64,000 nt of DNA from assembly GCF_003641205.1 (NCBI RefSeq), contig NZ_CP032762.1, positions 3,968,001 to 4,032,000 on the forward strand. Direction: 5' to 3'. The notes beneath the pieces were generated by a model that worked only from the letters and a program-made list of their open reading frames with translations, had not been told where the DNA came from and ran no database searches. Shown here in pieces: positions 45,530 to 57,044 of the stretch; positions within the stretch are counted from its first letter, which is position 1; each line of letters opens with the position of its first letter. The position numbers were made by a program, and so were the translations under genes. This stretch comes from Rhodococcus sp. P1Y. GTDB lineage: Bacteria; Actinomycetota; Actinomycetes; Mycobacteriales; Mycobacteriaceae.

Positions 45530-45766
45530 TCAGGGTCCGGCGCCACCGTCGTTGCGTTCGTCACCGAGACCACGTCGTGTCATTCGCGTTGACACGACTC
45601 CCATCACGGTGATCGCCCCAGCGATTCCCACGGCAACGATGCCCAAACCGACACCTGCGCCGGGACGAACCACGGCCACGATCACCGTCGTCACCACCAG
45701 GACCACCGTCGCGCTGCCGAGAGAGACGACGGCAAGCCGCGCGAACGAGAATTCTCGATCCGTCAC
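45530..45766 (-). CDS. Small two-helix membrane protein in the his operon
   Basis: 78 aa from GTG 45766 (10 nt after hisH). Two membrane helices: LAVVSLGSATVVLVVTTVIV and GLGIVAVGIAGAITVMGVV, with a basic, Gly/Asp-rich tail. No family was recognised. The tight spacing on both sides and the clear membrane pattern support a real gene. The upstream open frame to 45892 is not used because it is antisense-like and lies within hisH. Confidence 0.65.
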   Translation of the reverse strand: MTDREFSFARLAVVSLGSATVVLVVTTVIVAVVRPGAGVGLGIVAVGIAGAITVMGVVSTRMTRRGLGDERNDGGAGP

Positions 45767-45776
45767 CGCGAGGGGT

Positions 45777-46406
45777 TCACAACGAGTCGATCCAGTTCTC
45801 GAGCAGTGCCGCGCCGGCGTCACCGGACTTCTCGGGGTGGAACTGCGTTGCGGACAACGGACCGTTCTCCACCGCCGCCAGAAAGTCCCCACCGTGATCA
45901 GCCCAGGTCAACAGCGGAGGTGCGATGGTATCGCCGACGTCCATCTCCCACTTCTGGGTGGCGTAGGAATGCACGAAGTAGAACCGTGTATCGGCGTCGA
46001 TTCCATCGAAGAGCACGCTCGAAGGCGCTGCGCGCACGGTGTTCCACCCCATGTGCGGAAGTACGTCGGCCTGCAAACGCTCGACCGTTCCCGGCCACTC
46101 GCCGCACCCGTCGGCTTCGACGCCGAACTCGACACCACGATCGAACATGATCTGCATTCCGACGCAGATGCCGAGAACAGGACGACCGCCTGCCAACCGT
46201 TGGCCGATGATGCGCTCGCCTTTGACCGCGAGCAGACCCTCCATGCATGCGGCGAACGCACCGACGCCTGGAACCACCAGGCCGTCGGCTGCAAGTGCGA
46301 TCTTGGGGTCGGCGGTAACGGTGACGTCGGCTCCCACGCGATCGAGGGCACGTTTCGCGGAGTGCAGATTGCCCGAGCCGTAATCGAGCAGTGCCACAGA
46401 CTTCAT
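45777..46406 (-). CDS. hisH: Imidazole glycerol phosphate synthase glutaminase subunit HisH
   Basis: 209-aa class I glutamine amidotransferase. The N-terminus is [20 protein letters not shown], the nucleophile Cys81 is in [16 protein letters not shown], and the His-Glu pair is in [16 protein letters not shown]. It supplies ammonia to HisF. It lies 10 nt downstream of an MFS gene and 10 nt upstream of a small membrane protein gene. Confidence 0.95.
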   Translation of the reverse strand: MKSVALLDYGSGNLHSAKRALDRVGADVTVTADPKIALAADGLVVPGVGAFAACMEGLLAVKGERIIGQRLAGGRPVLGICVGMQIMFDRGVEFGVEADGCGEWPGTVERLQADVLPHMGWNTVRAAPSSVLFDGIDADTRFYFVHSYATQKWEMDVGDTIAPPLLTWADHGGDFLAAVENGPLSATQFHPEKSGDAGAALLENWIDSL

Positions 46407-46416
46407 GGGCGACAGT

Positions 46417-47577
46417 CTATCCGGCCGAGCGGACGCGATCGATTGCGACCACCATGGCCATCACCAGAGCAACGGCGGCGGCCATCGCGAATCCCGAGGC
46501 GTAACCGACTGTTCCGACGATTACCCCGAGGGCCATGGCGCCGGTCCCGGTGCCGGCGTCGAAGCCGATGTTCCATGCGGCGCTCGCCTGGCTGTACCTC
46601 GCTGGACCGGCGACTCGGAATGTCATGACGAGGCTGTCGTTCTGTGTAGCGCCGTAGCCGACGCCGAACAATGCGGCCGCAGCGAGGAACAACAGAGCCG
46701 GATTGGAACCTGCGACCGCGAATGCGAACAGCGAAACACCACCGAACACCATGAGTAGCGCTGGTGCCAGAGCGCGGCCGATTCCCACCCTGTCGGCAAT
46801 GGCACCGGCACCGTAGCGTCCTATCAGCATCGACCCGCTGACGATCGCAAGCGCGAATCCGATCAGGGATTCGCGGCCGGGTTCAGCGATCGGCAGAAGA
46901 CTCGACAATCCGCCGAACGACGCGGACGCCGCCGCGATTGCAAGACAAGGAATGATGAATGCGCGTGCCGCCGAACGACTGTCGGCCGATTTCCGCCGTG
47001 GAGGTGCCACCGGATGAATGGCCGGCAGGAAAGCTATCGCGATCAAGCCGATCAACGGGATCACGCCGCCGACGACGAACACGAGCGCAGGCGACAACGC
47101 GAACAACACCAGCCCCGCTGGGAGCGTGATCATCTGCGACAACGCGACCGCGATGCCCTGAGCACCGGTCGCGCGACCGAGTTGCTCCGGCGGCGCCAGT
47201 TCGGCGACCAGGGCAGCGCCCGCCACGGTGAGCATCCCGAAGCCGACACCTCGCACAGCTGATACCGACAGCACCGGCCCGGCGGCGACCGACAATGCGA
47301 ACAGCGCCGCGGGTAGTCCGAGGAAAAGACATCCGGCGGCCAGTACCGCACGATGCCCGAATCGGACGAGTAACGACGGCACGAACAGCTGCGTCAGAAC
47401 TGTGGTCGCCATGAAGATCGCCGTGCTGGCACCGGCAACAGCGTCGGAGCTGCCCGCCCTCGACACCGCCAGAGGAACGACAGGCAGAAGCAGACCCCAT
47501 CCACCGAAGGCCGCAGCACCCATTGCCATCGCGGCGGGCAATCCTCTGATCGACAGCAGCGACCTCGACGACGTCAA
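46417..47577 (-). CDS. MFS transporter inside the his operon
   Basis: About 386-aa major facilitator with 12 predicted helices; the conserved loop between helices 2 and 3 appears as [16 protein letters not shown], with [19 protein letters not shown] and [20 protein letters not shown] later. The start is uncertain: TTG 47577 (used, giving [20 protein letters not shown]), or ATG 47529. It lies between hisB (7-nt gap) and hisH (10-nt gap), so it is expressed with the his genes; export of an amino acid or pathway intermediate is possible but unproven. Confidence 0.85.
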   Translation of the reverse strand: MTSSRSLLSIRGLPAAMAMGAAAFGGWGLLLPVVPLAVSRAGSSDAVAGASTAIFMATTVLTQLFVPSLLVRFGHRAVLAAGCLFLGLPAALFALSVAAGPVLSVSAVRGVGFGMLTVAGAALVAELAPPEQLGRATGAQGIAVALSQMITLPAGLVLFALSPALVFVVGGVIPLIGLIAIAFLPAIHPVAPPRRKSADSRSAARAFIIPCLAIAAASASFGGLSSLLPIAEPGRESLIGFALAIVSGSMLIGRYGAGAIADRVGIGRALAPALLMVFGGVSLFAFAVAGSNPALLFLAAAALFGVGYGATQNDSLVMTFRVAGPARYSQASAAWNIGFDAGTGTGAMALGVIVGTVGYASGFAMAAAVALVMAMVVAIDRVRSAG

Positions 47578-47584
47578 GGAGAAG

Positions 47585-50684
<3,100 letters not shown>

Positions 50685-50800
50685 AGTTTTCCCTTCGGCA
50701 GAGCGAACAGCGGTCTACTTCTCGAAACACCAGGATAGTGGGGACGACAATCGGATTTCACCGCACGTCCCACCGGCGCCGAATCGAGCCCACGGCGCCC

Positions 50801-51268
50801 TTACGAATACCTGCGCGCCAGTTTCTCCAAAGTCGACGAGATTCCCCTGGCGTTCTGCTGCGGCATCTTCAGCACCTCGAGTATCTTGGGCACCTTGGCC
50901 GTGCCGTACTGAAACATCTCGGTCACGGTGGTTCGGCCGGGCTCCTTTTCTTCCAGCTCCCATCGCCACGTGTGTCCCATCGGGTGCTGCCACTCGATGA
51001 TCTTGGTTGTGTCGCTGTCGATGAATTCGGTGACCGTGCTGGTAATGCGGTACGGAACTCCGTACTGCTTCATGCCGACCGAGAACTTCGACCCCTTCTC
51101 CAGCCGCTTCGGACCCTTCACCGTGTCCTTGACCGTGCCGGACCCATCCAGCTCGCCATGGCGATGGGGGTCCGAGACCATGGCGAACAGTTCGTCCGCA
51201 GGTGCCTCGACCTCGGTCTGTCGTGCGACGATCCGGTCGCCCTTGTCTATTGATCTGATCGAAGTCAT
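50801..51268 (-). CDS. SRPBCC (polyketide cyclase/START-like) family protein
   Basis: 155-aa protein of the Bet v1/SRPBCC fold, starting MTSIRSIDKGDRIVARQTEV with the typical VEAPADELFAMVSDPHRHGE opening, a central TEFIDSDTTKIIEWQHPMGH and a long C-terminal helix (LEVLKMPQQNARGISSTLEK). The ligand is unknown. ATG 51268; TATAGG lies 7 nt upstream, again suggestive of leaderless transcription. It is divergent from the LysE exporter gene. Confidence 0.82.
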   Translation of the reverse strand: MTSIRSIDKGDRIVARQTEVEAPADELFAMVSDPHRHGELDGSGTVKDTVKGPKRLEKGSKFSVGMKQYGVPYRITSTVTEFIDSDTTKIIEWQHPMGHTWRWELEEKEPGRTTVTEMFQYGTAKVPKILEVLKMPQQNARGISSTLEKLARRYS

Positions 51269-51337
51269 AGGAGGTCCTATACCCGCATCGGCGGTAACCA
51301 TTCGCGCGCAACCGGTCGCTCGTTGTTCAATAACGAC

Positions 51338-51967
51338 GTGAACGTGCATGTGTGGTTGGCCTTCGTCGGTGCGGCCGTCGTCATCAGTTTGTCGCCCGGG
51401 GCAGGTGCCATCGCGTCGATGTCGACCGGTCTCCGCTACGGTCTCCGGCGCGGATACTGGAACATCTTCGGTCTGCAGATCGGCCTACTGCTGCAAATCG
51501 GTATCGTCGCAGTCGGTCTGGGAGCGGTGCTCGCGCAGTCCTCGGTCGCATTCTCGGTGATCAAGTGGTTCGGCGTCGCGTACCTGGTGTACCTCGGAAT
51601 CCGGCAGTGGCGCGCAGCGCCGACAGAGGTGGCGCAGACCCCGCCGGTAGCCGATCGGGGCCTGGCGATGCTCGGTCGGGGGTTCTTGGTGAACGCGAGC
51701 AATCCGAAGGCAGTCGTCTTCATGCTCGCGATACTTCCCCAGTTCGTCGATCCGTCCACCGCGCTTCTGCCGCAATACCTGATCATTGCTGCGACCATGG
51801 TGGCCGTGGACATGCTGGTGATGACCGGATACACCTCTCTCGCCTCGCGCGTGCTGAAGGTGATGCGGTCTCACAGGCAACAGGTAGTGATGAACAGGAC
51901 GTTCGCGGGCCTGTTCTTCTTCGCCGCTGCCTTCCTGGCGACCGTTCGCCGCGCCCAGCCGATCTGA
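51338..51967 (+). CDS. LysE family amino-acid exporter
   Basis: 209-aa inner-membrane exporter. VWLAFVGAAVVISLSPGAGA is the N-terminal LysE/RhtB signature, followed by GYWNIFGLQIGLLLQIGIVA, KWFGVAYLVYLGIRQWR and GFLVNASNPKAVVFMLAI, for about six helices. The start is uncertain (GTG 51338 used; GTG 51344 or TTG 51323 possible). The substrate is unknown. It is followed 29 nt later by a 53-aa gene. Confidence 0.86.
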   Translation: MNVHVWLAFVGAAVVISLSPGAGAIASMSTGLRYGLRRGYWNIFGLQIGLLLQIGIVAVGLGAVLAQSSVAFSVIKWFGVAYLVYLGIRQWRAAPTEVAQTPPVADRGLAMLGRGFLVNASNPKAVVFMLAILPQFVDPSTALLPQYLIIAATMVAVDMLVMTGYTSLASRVLKVMRSHRQQVVMNRTFAGLFFFAAAFLATVRRAQPI

Positions 51968-51996
51968 CGAAGCCACGAGACCATGAGGACGTGCAG

Positions 51997-52158
51997 ATGA
52001 GGAAGTATCGAGTGCTGATGAAACCGGAAGACGCGACCGAAAGCGTCGCGCTGGGGACCTTCGACACGCTGCTCGAGGCCAACACCTGGATCCGCGACGA
52101 AGGCCATCGCGACGAGCACGAACTCGGAACGTACGACGTCGAGGTCGTCGACGAATGA
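51997..52158 (+). CDS. Putative 53-aa acidic protein
   Basis: Starts MRKYRVLMKPEDATESVALG and ends YDVEVVDE; GAGGA stands 7 nt before the ATG, and the TGA overlaps the start of the YchJ gene (ATGA). Operon-type spacing on both sides supports a real gene. No family was recognised; the fold looks like a small alpha/beta unit. Confidence 0.65.
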   Translation: MRKYRVLMKPEDATESVALGTFDTLLEANTWIRDEGHRDEHELGTYDVEVVDE

Positions 52159-52541
52159 GCGTGGCGTGCCCGTGCCTGCGAGGCGTTCCCTTCGAGGTCT
52201 GCTGCGAACCCGTCATCGAAGGCCGAGTGATCGCACCGACCGCCGAACACCTCATGCGATCGCGATACAGTGCGTTCAGCGTAGGCAACGCGGCCCATCT
52301 TCTCGCAAGCTGGCATCGGACAACCGCGCCGGAGGTGGTCGAACTCGACCCTGACCAACGGTGGTATCGCCTCGATTTCCACTACAGCAGCGCCGGGGGT
52401 TTGCTGGACAGGGAAGGCATCGTGGAATTCAGCGCGTTCTACCGCCACCCGGACGGTAACGGTTCGCTTCGCGAGCGCAGCCGGTTCGTCCGAGACGACG
52501 GCAAGTGGTTCTACGTCGACGGTGTCGTCGGACTTCGGTGA
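52155..52541 (+). CDS. YchJ family (UPF0225, SEC-C-like) protein
   Basis: 128-aa protein with a probable metal site CPCLRGVPFEVCCEP (Cys5, Cys7, Cys16, Cys17) and the YchJ core PTAEHLMRSRYSAFSVGNAA, FHYSSAGGLLDREGIVEFSA and FVRDDGKWFYVDG. The function of the family is unknown. It is coupled to the preceding 53-aa gene. Its stop codon lies in the first unit of a 17-bp tandem repeat. Confidence 0.88.
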   Translation: MSVACPCLRGVPFEVCCEPVIEGRVIAPTAEHLMRSRYSAFSVGNAAHLLASWHRTTAPEVVELDPDQRWYRLDFHYSSAGGLLDREGIVEFSAFYRHPDGNGSLRERSRFVRDDGKWFYVDGVVGLR

Positions 52542-52615
52542 CCTCTCGACTTCGGTGACTTCTCGACTTCGGTGACTTCTCGACTTCGGTGACTTCTCGA
52601 AGTCGGTGATCTATC
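52531..52615. repeat. Five tandem copies of a 17-bp unit between convergent genes
   Basis: Units start at 52531, 52548, 52565, 52582 and 52599. The consensus is GACTTCGGTGACTTCTC; the first has one change and the last is more diverged. The first unit includes the stop codon of the YchJ gene (52539-52541) and the last runs into the stop of the DUF5997 gene (52611). Confidence 0.9.
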
Positions 52616-53021
52616 GAAGCTTCTGCGGCCGGTTGGTCGCGGCGCGCCGTGCCTCGTCCTTTGCCTTGATTCGCTCGGCTTCGGCGCGGACCTCCTCCTG
52701 AGTGCGGCGTTCCTTCGTCAGCCACTCGGGCATGTCCGCGAGCAGGGCCTCGATCTGCTCCGTCGTCAAAGCGTCGGTAACACCTGCTCGCGCCAGGCCC
52801 GCAATGGACACCCCGAGCTTGCGGGCGATGACGTCCTTGGGGAAGGGCCCGTCTGTCTGCAGCTCCACCAACCACGCAGGTGGGTCGCTGCGCAGGGCGT
52901 CGAGCTCGGCCCTGCTCACCGAGCCGGTCTGGAACTCGTCGGGAGCTGCGGGAAGGTAGATACCGAGCTTGTTCGCCGCGGTCAGGGGCTTCATGTTCTG
53001 CTGCTTATTCTCCGGGCTCAC
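52611..53021 (-). CDS. DUF5997 family protein
   Basis: 136-aa soluble protein, MSPENKQQNMKPLTAANKLG with a GTG start at 53021, then IYLPAAPDEFQTGSVSRAEL, a helical core (FPKDVIARKLGVSIAGLARA) and a strongly basic/acidic C-terminal helix. The core resembles a small helix-turn-helix, but the function is unknown. It is divergent from a LysR-type regulator (80-nt gap), a pairing that suggests control by that regulator. Confidence 0.8.
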   Translation of the reverse strand: MSPENKQQNMKPLTAANKLGIYLPAAPDEFQTGSVSRAELDALRSDPPAWLVELQTDGPFPKDVIARKLGVSIAGLARAGVTDALTTEQIEALLADMPEWLTKERRTQEEVRAEAERIKAKDEARRAATNRPQKLR

Positions 53022-53088
53022 TCTTCACACCCTATCGTCCCCTCCGGACACCCGATGCCACCGTCGTGAGGCGATCGGCAGCGTCCCC

Positions 53089-53094
53089 TACTGT
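53089..53094 (+). promoter_or_regulatory. Candidate -10 of the LysR-type gene (leaderless)
   Basis: TACTGT lies 7 nt before the GTG at 53102, in the 80-bp gap between divergent genes. Confidence 0.45.
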
Positions 53095-53101
53095 TGATCT
53101 C

Positions 53102-54130
53102 GTGAACTTCGACGTACAGACCCTCCGCTGGTACATCGCTGTGGCGGAGGAACTGCACTTCGCACGGGCCGCCAAGTCCTTGAACATTGCGCGCACGAAG
53201 TTGAGCGCTGCAGTCATCGACCTCGAGGATCGACTCGGACATTCGTTGTTCGTTCCGGGGGCCTCGCCGACTCGGCTGACGCAGGAGGGCGCCGTTTTCC
53301 TCGTCACCGCACGCGAACTCGTCGACGAGGACGATCGCCTGCGCGCCGAGGAGGCGGCCCTGCTCGCGTCGAAGCAGGCAACGTTGACCGTGGGATACAC
53401 CGAAGGCGTCACGCCGACCAAGTGGACGAGGATTTGGGCCGAGCGATTTCCCGACGTTGCACTGGAGCTCGTTCCGTCCACGATCGACTCACAATCGACG
53501 ATCTTGGACGACGGGATCGTCGACGTCGCGTTCGTCCGCATGCCGGTGGACCCGAACGGACTCAGCGTGATCGGTCTGTACGAGGAGGTTCCGGTCGTCG
53601 TCGTTCCGAAAGACCACGCGGTCGCAGCGTTCGAACGAATTTCCATCGCGGATCTCGCCGACGAGCACCTTCTCAACGACGCAGACACAGTCCCCGAATG
53701 GTTCGAGATCGCCACCGAAGTGGCCGATGGCACTCGGCTTCCCGTACCGCCGATCGCGACGAACGACGAGTTGATCGAGTACGTTGCGGCAGGCCTCGGG
53801 CTCGCCATCGTTCCGCAGTCGATAGCGCGCCTCCACGCGCGCAAGGATCTCGTCTACCGTCCGGTCGACGGTGTTGCGGGATCCCCCGTCGCCATCGCGT
53901 GGCCCACCGGCGCGACGACCGAGAACGTCGAGGAGTTCGTCGGTATAGTCCGTGGCCGCTCGGTCCGAAGCTCGCGAGGGTCCGGAACGGAGAAGGCAGC
54001 CACCGCAAAGAAACCCACCGTCAAGAAGCCCACCGTCAAGAAGCCCGCAGCGACGAAAGCTCGACAAGGCGCCCCCGCCGCAAAGTCACGGCGAGCCGCA
54101 CCCGCCCGCGGCAAGAGACCGAAACGCTGA
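53102..54130 (+). CDS. LysR family regulator with basic Lys/Ala/Pro tail
   Basis: 342 aa. An N-terminal winged helix (LRWYIAVAEELHFARAAKSL, LSAAVIDLEDRLGHSLFVPG) and a LysR substrate-binding domain (TLTVGYTEGVTPTKWTRIWA to about residue 290) are followed by about 45 residues rich in Lys, Ala, Pro and Arg with repeats of the TVKKP type, like histone H1 tails. The GTG 53102 start is supported by the TACTGT hexamer 7 nt upstream. It is divergent from the DUF5997 gene. The tail may add non-specific DNA affinity. Confidence 0.87.
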   Translation: MNFDVQTLRWYIAVAEELHFARAAKSLNIARTKLSAAVIDLEDRLGHSLFVPGASPTRLTQEGAVFLVTARELVDEDDRLRAEEAALLASKQATLTVGYTEGVTPTKWTRIWAERFPDVALELVPSTIDSQSTILDDGIVDVAFVRMPVDPNGLSVIGLYEEVPVVVVPKDHAVAAFERISIADLADEHLLNDADTVPEWFEIATEVADGTRLPVPPIATNDELIEYVAAGLGLAIVPQSIARLHARKDLVYRPVDGVAGSPVAIAWPTGATTENVEEFVGIVRGRSVRSSRGSGTEKAATAKKPTVKKPTVKKPAATKARQGAPAAKSRRAAPARGKRPKR

Positions 54131-54138
54131 TCGGTCGT

Positions 54139-54516
54139 TCAGATTCCGAGCCCCCGGAGTTTGTCGAGATCGCGGCGCTCGCGTTTCGTCGGTCTGCCCG
54201 CACCGCGGTCTCGACGAGGCGCAGATGCGAGGACTTCCTTCGGAGGTGGCGGTGGACTTCGGTCGATCATGCACTCGGCAGCAACCGGGGCCCCCACGCG
54301 CTTTGCGACGACACGGGTGACGACGACGATCTTCTCGAGCCCGTCGACCCTCAACCTGATCTCGTCGTCCGACCCGATCCGCTGACCTGCCTTCGACGGA
54401 GTGCCGTTGACGCGAACGTGCCCCGCTCGGCACGCGGCTGCGGCTGCGGAGCGGGTCTTGAACAGCCGAACGGCCCAGATCCAGCTGTCGAGTCGAACGC
54501 TCTGTATTTCGGACAT
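54139..54516 (-). CDS. S4 domain RNA-binding protein (Hsp15-like)
   Basis: 125-aa protein. The S4 domain lies at residues 5-60 (VRLDSWIWAVRLFKTRSAAA, CRAGHVRVNGTPSKAGQRIG), followed by the Hsp15-type strand EKIVVVTRVVAKRVGAPVA and a basic tail (GRPTKRERRDLDKLRGLGI). Hsp15 proteins bind 50S subunits carrying stalled nascent chains. The start is ATG 54516; a TTG two codons earlier is possible. It is convergent with the LysR-type gene (8-nt gap). Confidence 0.9.
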   Translation of the reverse strand: MSEIQSVRLDSWIWAVRLFKTRSAAAAACRAGHVRVNGTPSKAGQRIGSDDEIRLRVDGLEKIVVVTRVVAKRVGAPVAAECMIDRSPPPPPKEVLASAPRRDRGAGRPTKRERRDLDKLRGLGI

Positions 54517-54544
54517 CGTCAACGAATCTACAAGAACGAGGTAG

Positions 54545-55417
54545 CTACATGTCCAGACCGAGGTCGAGGACGGTCACGGAGTGGGTGAGACCACCCACCG
54601 CTAGAAAGTCGACCCCGGTCTTCGCGTAGTCGTGAGCAACGTCGAGGGTCAGACCACCGGACGATTCGAGCCGTGTCGACGGTGCAAGCTTGGCGCGCCG
54701 CTGGACTGCCATTTGTGTCTGCCACAGCGGGAAATTGTCCAGCAGCACCAATTCGACGTCCTCGGCCAGGATCTCGTCCAGTTGTTCGAGGCTGTCGACC
54801 TCCACCTCGCATTCGATGCTGGGGGCCGCGGCCCGCACAGCCCGTAGAGCGGCGACCACCGAGCCTGCTGCCGCGACATGATTGTCCTTGATCAACGCCG
54901 CGTCGCCGAGCCCCATCCGGTGATTGACGCCGCCTCCGGCGCGAACCGCGTATTTCTGCAGCGCGCGCAACCCGGGTAACGTCTTTCGACTGTCCCTGAT
55001 CTTGGTGTCGGTGTCGGACACCTCGGCTACCCACGCCGCCGTTGCGGTCGCGATACCGGACAGGTGGCACAGCAAGTTCAGCATTGTCCGCTCAGCCGTC
55101 AACAACCCACGGATCGGTCCGGTGACGGTCAACACCGATGTCCCCGGTTCCACTCGGGCTCCGTCGACCACGCGATCGACGATGTCGTAGTTGCCCGCTC
55201 CGAGTACCTCGTCGAGTACGACGAGTCCGACGTCGAGGCCCGCGATCGTGCCGAATTGGCGCGACACAACCGATGCCGTCGCGACCGCGCCGGCTGGAAC
55301 AGTCGCATTCGTGGTGACATCGGGCCCGTACTTCAAGTCCTCCGCGAGAGCCGTCGCGACGAGCGAACGCACTTCGTCGAGGTCGAGGCCCTGCGCTGTA
55401 ACGGCATTCACTGTCAA
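54545..55417 (-). CDS. nadC: Nicotinate-nucleotide pyrophosphorylase (quinolinate phosphoribosyltransferase)
   Basis: 290-aa enzyme that makes nicotinate mononucleotide from quinolinate and PRPP. Signatures are AEDLKYGPDVTTNATVPAGA, LLTAERTMLNLLCHLSGIAT, IRDSRKTLPGLRALQKYAVR and GGGVNHRMGLGDAALIKDNH. The TTG start at 55417 overlaps the nadB stop as TTGA; GTG 55411 is an alternative. It is the last gene of nadA-nadB-nadC. Confidence 0.95.
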   Translation of the reverse strand: MTVNAVTAQGLDLDEVRSLVATALAEDLKYGPDVTTNATVPAGAVATASVVSRQFGTIAGLDVGLVVLDEVLGAGNYDIVDRVVDGARVEPGTSVLTVTGPIRGLLTAERTMLNLLCHLSGIATATAAWVAEVSDTDTKIRDSRKTLPGLRALQKYAVRAGGGVNHRMGLGDAALIKDNHVAAAGSVVAALRAVRAAAPSIECEVEVDSLEQLDEILAEDVELVLLDNFPLWQTQMAVQRRAKLAPSTRLESSGGLTLDVAHDYAKTGVDFLAVGGLTHSVTVLDLGLDM

Positions 55418-57042
55418 CTCACTCCTGTCATAGCCGATGAAAGTGATTGGCCGATCGGCGCGAACACCGTTTCGAGCTCACCGCCGGAACCACGTCGGAT
55501 CCGCATGCTGCCGCGCAGGCTCTCCACCTCGCCCGGGTGATCCATTCGAGTGTGGCACCCGCGGCTCTCCCGACGCTTTGCCGCCGCCATGACGAGTGCG
55601 GTCGCTGCAAGCGTCAGAGCAGAGTCCTCCAAAATTGTTCTCGCCGAGTTCGGTTCCGCGCTGACGGTTGCCCGATCCCGCGCCAGTGTCGCGAGCGCGG
55701 AGCCTGCGAAGGCGAGCCCGGCGCCATCGCGCACCACTCCGGCGTGCTCGGTCATGAGCTGTTGGAGTTCTGCGCGTGGAAGACTGCGGATCGACGGAAG
55801 CTCCACCGCGACATCGGTGGTCGGGCTCCCCCGACGCTCCGCAGCGATTGCCCCGACACGCTGACCCACGACGAGTCCTTCGAGAAGACTGTTCGACGCA
55901 AGTCGATTGGCGCCGTGCAGTCCCGTTCGAGCAACCTCGCCCGCCGCGTACAGCCCGCGGATGCCGGTCCTGCCCCAGACGTCGGTCACCACCCCGCCGC
56001 ACGAGTAATGGGCTGCGGGGGCAACCGGTATCAGGTCCTCGAGCGGGTCGAGACCGGCGGCCAGAGCCGACCCGGCAACCGTCGGGAATCTGGTGTGGAA
56101 ATTGCGGATCGAGCGGGCGTCGAGGAGCACATGGTCGGTACCGGTCGCGCGCAGCCGCTCTGCGATCGCACGCGAGACGACATCGCGTGGCGCGAGATCT
56201 CCGAGCGGGTGCACACCGGTCATGAATCGTGCGCCGTCCAGGTCTAGCAGGTGGGCGCCTTCTCCGCGGACGGCTTCGCTGATCAGCGGTCTGCGACCGG
56301 TTGATCCCTGCGCGAACAGAACGGTCGGATGGAACTGAACGAATTCGAGGTCCGACACTTCTGCCCCCGCATCCAGAGCGAGCGCGATTCCGTCCGCCGT
56401 GGCCGCAGGCGGATTGGTACTGCACGAGTACAGCTGCCCGGCGCCGCCCGTGGCAAGGAGTACAGCGGGCGTACGAACGACACCGAAGCCGTCTGCCGAG
56501 GACACAAGCAGTCCGACTACCCCGCCGCGATCGGTCAACACGCGCACTGCGGATGCACCGACGAGCACGGCCTGACCCGACACCCCGGTGGCCTCGACCA
56601 ACGCGCGTTGAACTTCGGCGCCTGTGGCGTCACCGCCGGCATGAATGATCCGCCGAGCGTGGTGCCCGCCTTCCCTGGTGCGCGCTACCCGTCCATCGGC
56701 TCCCCTGTCGAACACCGCGCCGAGCGATTCGAGCATTCTCACGGCGTCGGGCCCACTGGACACGATGGACCGCACCGCGTCCGGGTCGCACAGACCGCCA
56801 CCTGCGTCACACGTATCGCTGACGTGGGAATCGACGGAATCAGCTGTGCTCAGGTCGCCCGGCACCGCGATGCCACCCTGCGCGTACTGCGTCGAGGTAT
56901 CCGACGAGCCCGCCTTGGCCACCGTCAGAACATTCAAGCCACGTCTGGATGCAGCGATGGTCGCGCTCAGCCCGGCGATGCCGCCGCCGACGACGACCAG
57001 ATCGGCCGAACATTCCCAGCGAATGTCCGGTCCGACGGTCAT
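55414..57042 (-). CDS. nadB: L-aspartate oxidase
   Basis: 542-aa FAD enzyme, first step of de novo NAD synthesis. The FAD site is DLVVVGGGIAGLSATIAASR; active-site and substrate regions are STQYAQGGIAVPGDL, EGGHHARRIIHAGGDATGAE and LEFVQFHPTVLFAQG; the C-terminal fumarate reductase-type domain has GLHGANRLASNSLLEGLVVG. The start is ATG 57042; a GTG at 57048 that overlaps the nadA stop as GTGA is equally possible. It passes iminoaspartate to NadA. Confidence 0.95.
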   Translation of the reverse strand: MTVGPDIRWECSADLVVVGGGIAGLSATIAASRRGLNVLTVAKAGSSDTSTQYAQGGIAVPGDLSTADSVDSHVSDTCDAGGGLCDPDAVRSIVSSGPDAVRMLESLGAVFDRGADGRVARTREGGHHARRIIHAGGDATGAEVQRALVEATGVSGQAVLVGASAVRVLTDRGGVVGLLVSSADGFGVVRTPAVLLATGGAGQLYSCSTNPPAATADGIALALDAGAEVSDLEFVQFHPTVLFAQGSTGRRPLISEAVRGEGAHLLDLDGARFMTGVHPLGDLAPRDVVSRAIAERLRATGTDHVLLDARSIRNFHTRFPTVAGSALAAGLDPLEDLIPVAPAAHYSCGGVVTDVWGRTGIRGLYAAGEVARTGLHGANRLASNSLLEGLVVGQRVGAIAAERRGSPTTDVAVELPSIRSLPRAELQQLMTEHAGVVRDGAGLAFAGSALATLARDRATVSAEPNSARTILEDSALTLAATALVMAAAKRRESRGCHTRMDHPGEVESLRGSMRIRRGSGGELETVFAPIGQSLSSAMTGVS

Positions 57043-57044
57043 GG

